A DNA stretch of 5,788 nt, from NCBI GenBank assembly GCA_902796455.1, contig CADBPH010000118.1, positions 1 to 5,788 of the forward strand, in the 5' to 3' direction. This stretch comes from an uncultured Bacteroidia bacterium (GTDB lineage Bacteria; Bacteroidota; Bacteroidia; Bacteroidales; UBA932). Every line of letters begins with the position of its first letter. The stretch's first letter is position 1. The position numbers and the translations under genes are program-made. Positions 5,485 through 5,788 of the stretch are shown here, one piece after another. Under the pieces are notes generated by a model that saw only the letters and a list, made by a program, of their open reading frames with translations, was not told the origin of the DNA and searched no databases.

Positions 5485-5788
5485 ATGAGCAAAGGATTTC
5501 TTACAGTGTTGGCCTCCGCGGCTGTGGCTTGCGTGACGGCCTTCGGTGTCGTGAAAGCGATGACTCCCGAGGCGGCTGCCCTCCCGAACAAGAATGCCTC
5601 TACGGCAGACAATATGAATTACCGGACTGTCAATTTGTCACAGTCGGAGTATCCGGATTTTACCTATGCTGCTGAATCGGCCGTGGATGCCGTGGTGTTC
5701 GTCCAGGTGACGGTCAAGGCATCCAACCAATACAGCCAGCTGGACCCGTTCCTCCGGTATTTCTTCGGTTATGGCGAGGATATTCCCC
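5485..5788 (+). CDS. DegP/HtrA-type periplasmic serine protease, N-terminal part only
   Basis: Only the first 101 codons are in the window. DegP/HtrA proteins are envelope proteases and chaperones that clear misfolded proteins, with a trypsin-like domain followed by PDZ domains. Visible here are an N-terminal signal sequence (MSKGFLTVLASAAVACVTAFGV, likely cleaved or acting as an anchor near residue 25), a spacer, then the start of the protease domain: PDFTYAAESAVDAVVFVQVTVK (60-81) followed by LDPFLRYFFGYG (88-99). The phrase A-E-x-x-V-x-A-V-V-x-V and the DPF-FFFG-like loop are characteristic of Bacteroidota Do-family proteases. The catalytic His-Asp-Ser triad lies beyond the right edge. The ATG is supported by the signal sequence directly after it. 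It is transcribed divergently from dnaN across a 139-base gap. Confidence 0.92.
   Translation, partial: MSKGFLTVLASAAVACVTAFGVVKAMTPEAAALPNKNASTADNMNYRTVNLSQSEYPDFTYAAESAVDAVVFVQVTVKASNQYSQLDPFLRYFFGYGEDIP

Noticed and set aside
5382..5675. A 97-codon plus-strand frame across the dnaN/degP gap.
   Set aside because: It overlaps the DegP-like gene in another frame and crosses the dnaN promoter; the translated product shows no family features.

Overview
The window looks like chromosomal DNA from a GC-rich member of the Bacteroidota, probably order Bacteroidales. The evidence is the order dnaN, DEDDh exonuclease, Bacteroidota-type promoter boxes (TAnnTTTG) in both intergenic gaps, A-rich upstream regions without Shine-Dalgarno sequences, a lipoprotein-type binding protein of the kind common in this phylum, and the sequence style of the DegP/HtrA start. 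Genus cannot be set from this stretch. Coding density is very high: there are seven genes and only two real gaps (1578-1623 and 5346-5484). No RNA gene, mobile element, CRISPR array or other long repeat was seen.

Layout. Positions 1-1577, minus strand: a small two-helix membrane protein of unknown function, followed through an ATGA overlap by mnmA (tRNA 2-thiouridine synthase), which runs off the left edge. Positions 1578-1623: a 46-base divergent promoter region built as a near-perfect inverted repeat. Positions 1624-2697, plus strand: a periplasmic binding lipoprotein of the BtuF/FepB class, with no transporter partners in view. Positions 2668-5345, minus strand: a tight three-gene cluster of dnaN (sliding clamp), an ExoX-like 3'-5' exonuclease, and a small protein resembling a degenerate fumarylacetoacetate-hydrolase (FAH) fold. 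Its last 30 bases overlap the end of the binding-protein gene tail to tail. Positions 5346-5484: a divergent regulatory gap with a perfect -7 box for dnaN, a dyad over that box and a twice-occurring element. Positions 5485-5788, plus strand: the first 101 codons of a DegP/HtrA-type serine protease.

How the genes fit together. The dnaN cluster is the most coherent unit. The exonuclease is encoded three bases after the clamp gene and carries a near-consensus clamp-binding pentapeptide close to its C-terminus, so the two proteins may act together in DNA replication or repair. The third gene looks like a FAH-fold protein that has lost its metal ligands and catalytic loop; why it sits with a clamp and a nuclease is unknown. 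The mnmA unit belongs to translation (wobble-uridine thiolation), and its MnmA carries about 90 extra residues between the second catalytic cysteine and the TIGQRKG motif. No obvious new defence or mobile system is present. The points most worth a second look are the FAH pseudoenzyme, the clamp motif, the MnmA insertion and the two compact divergent promoter regions.
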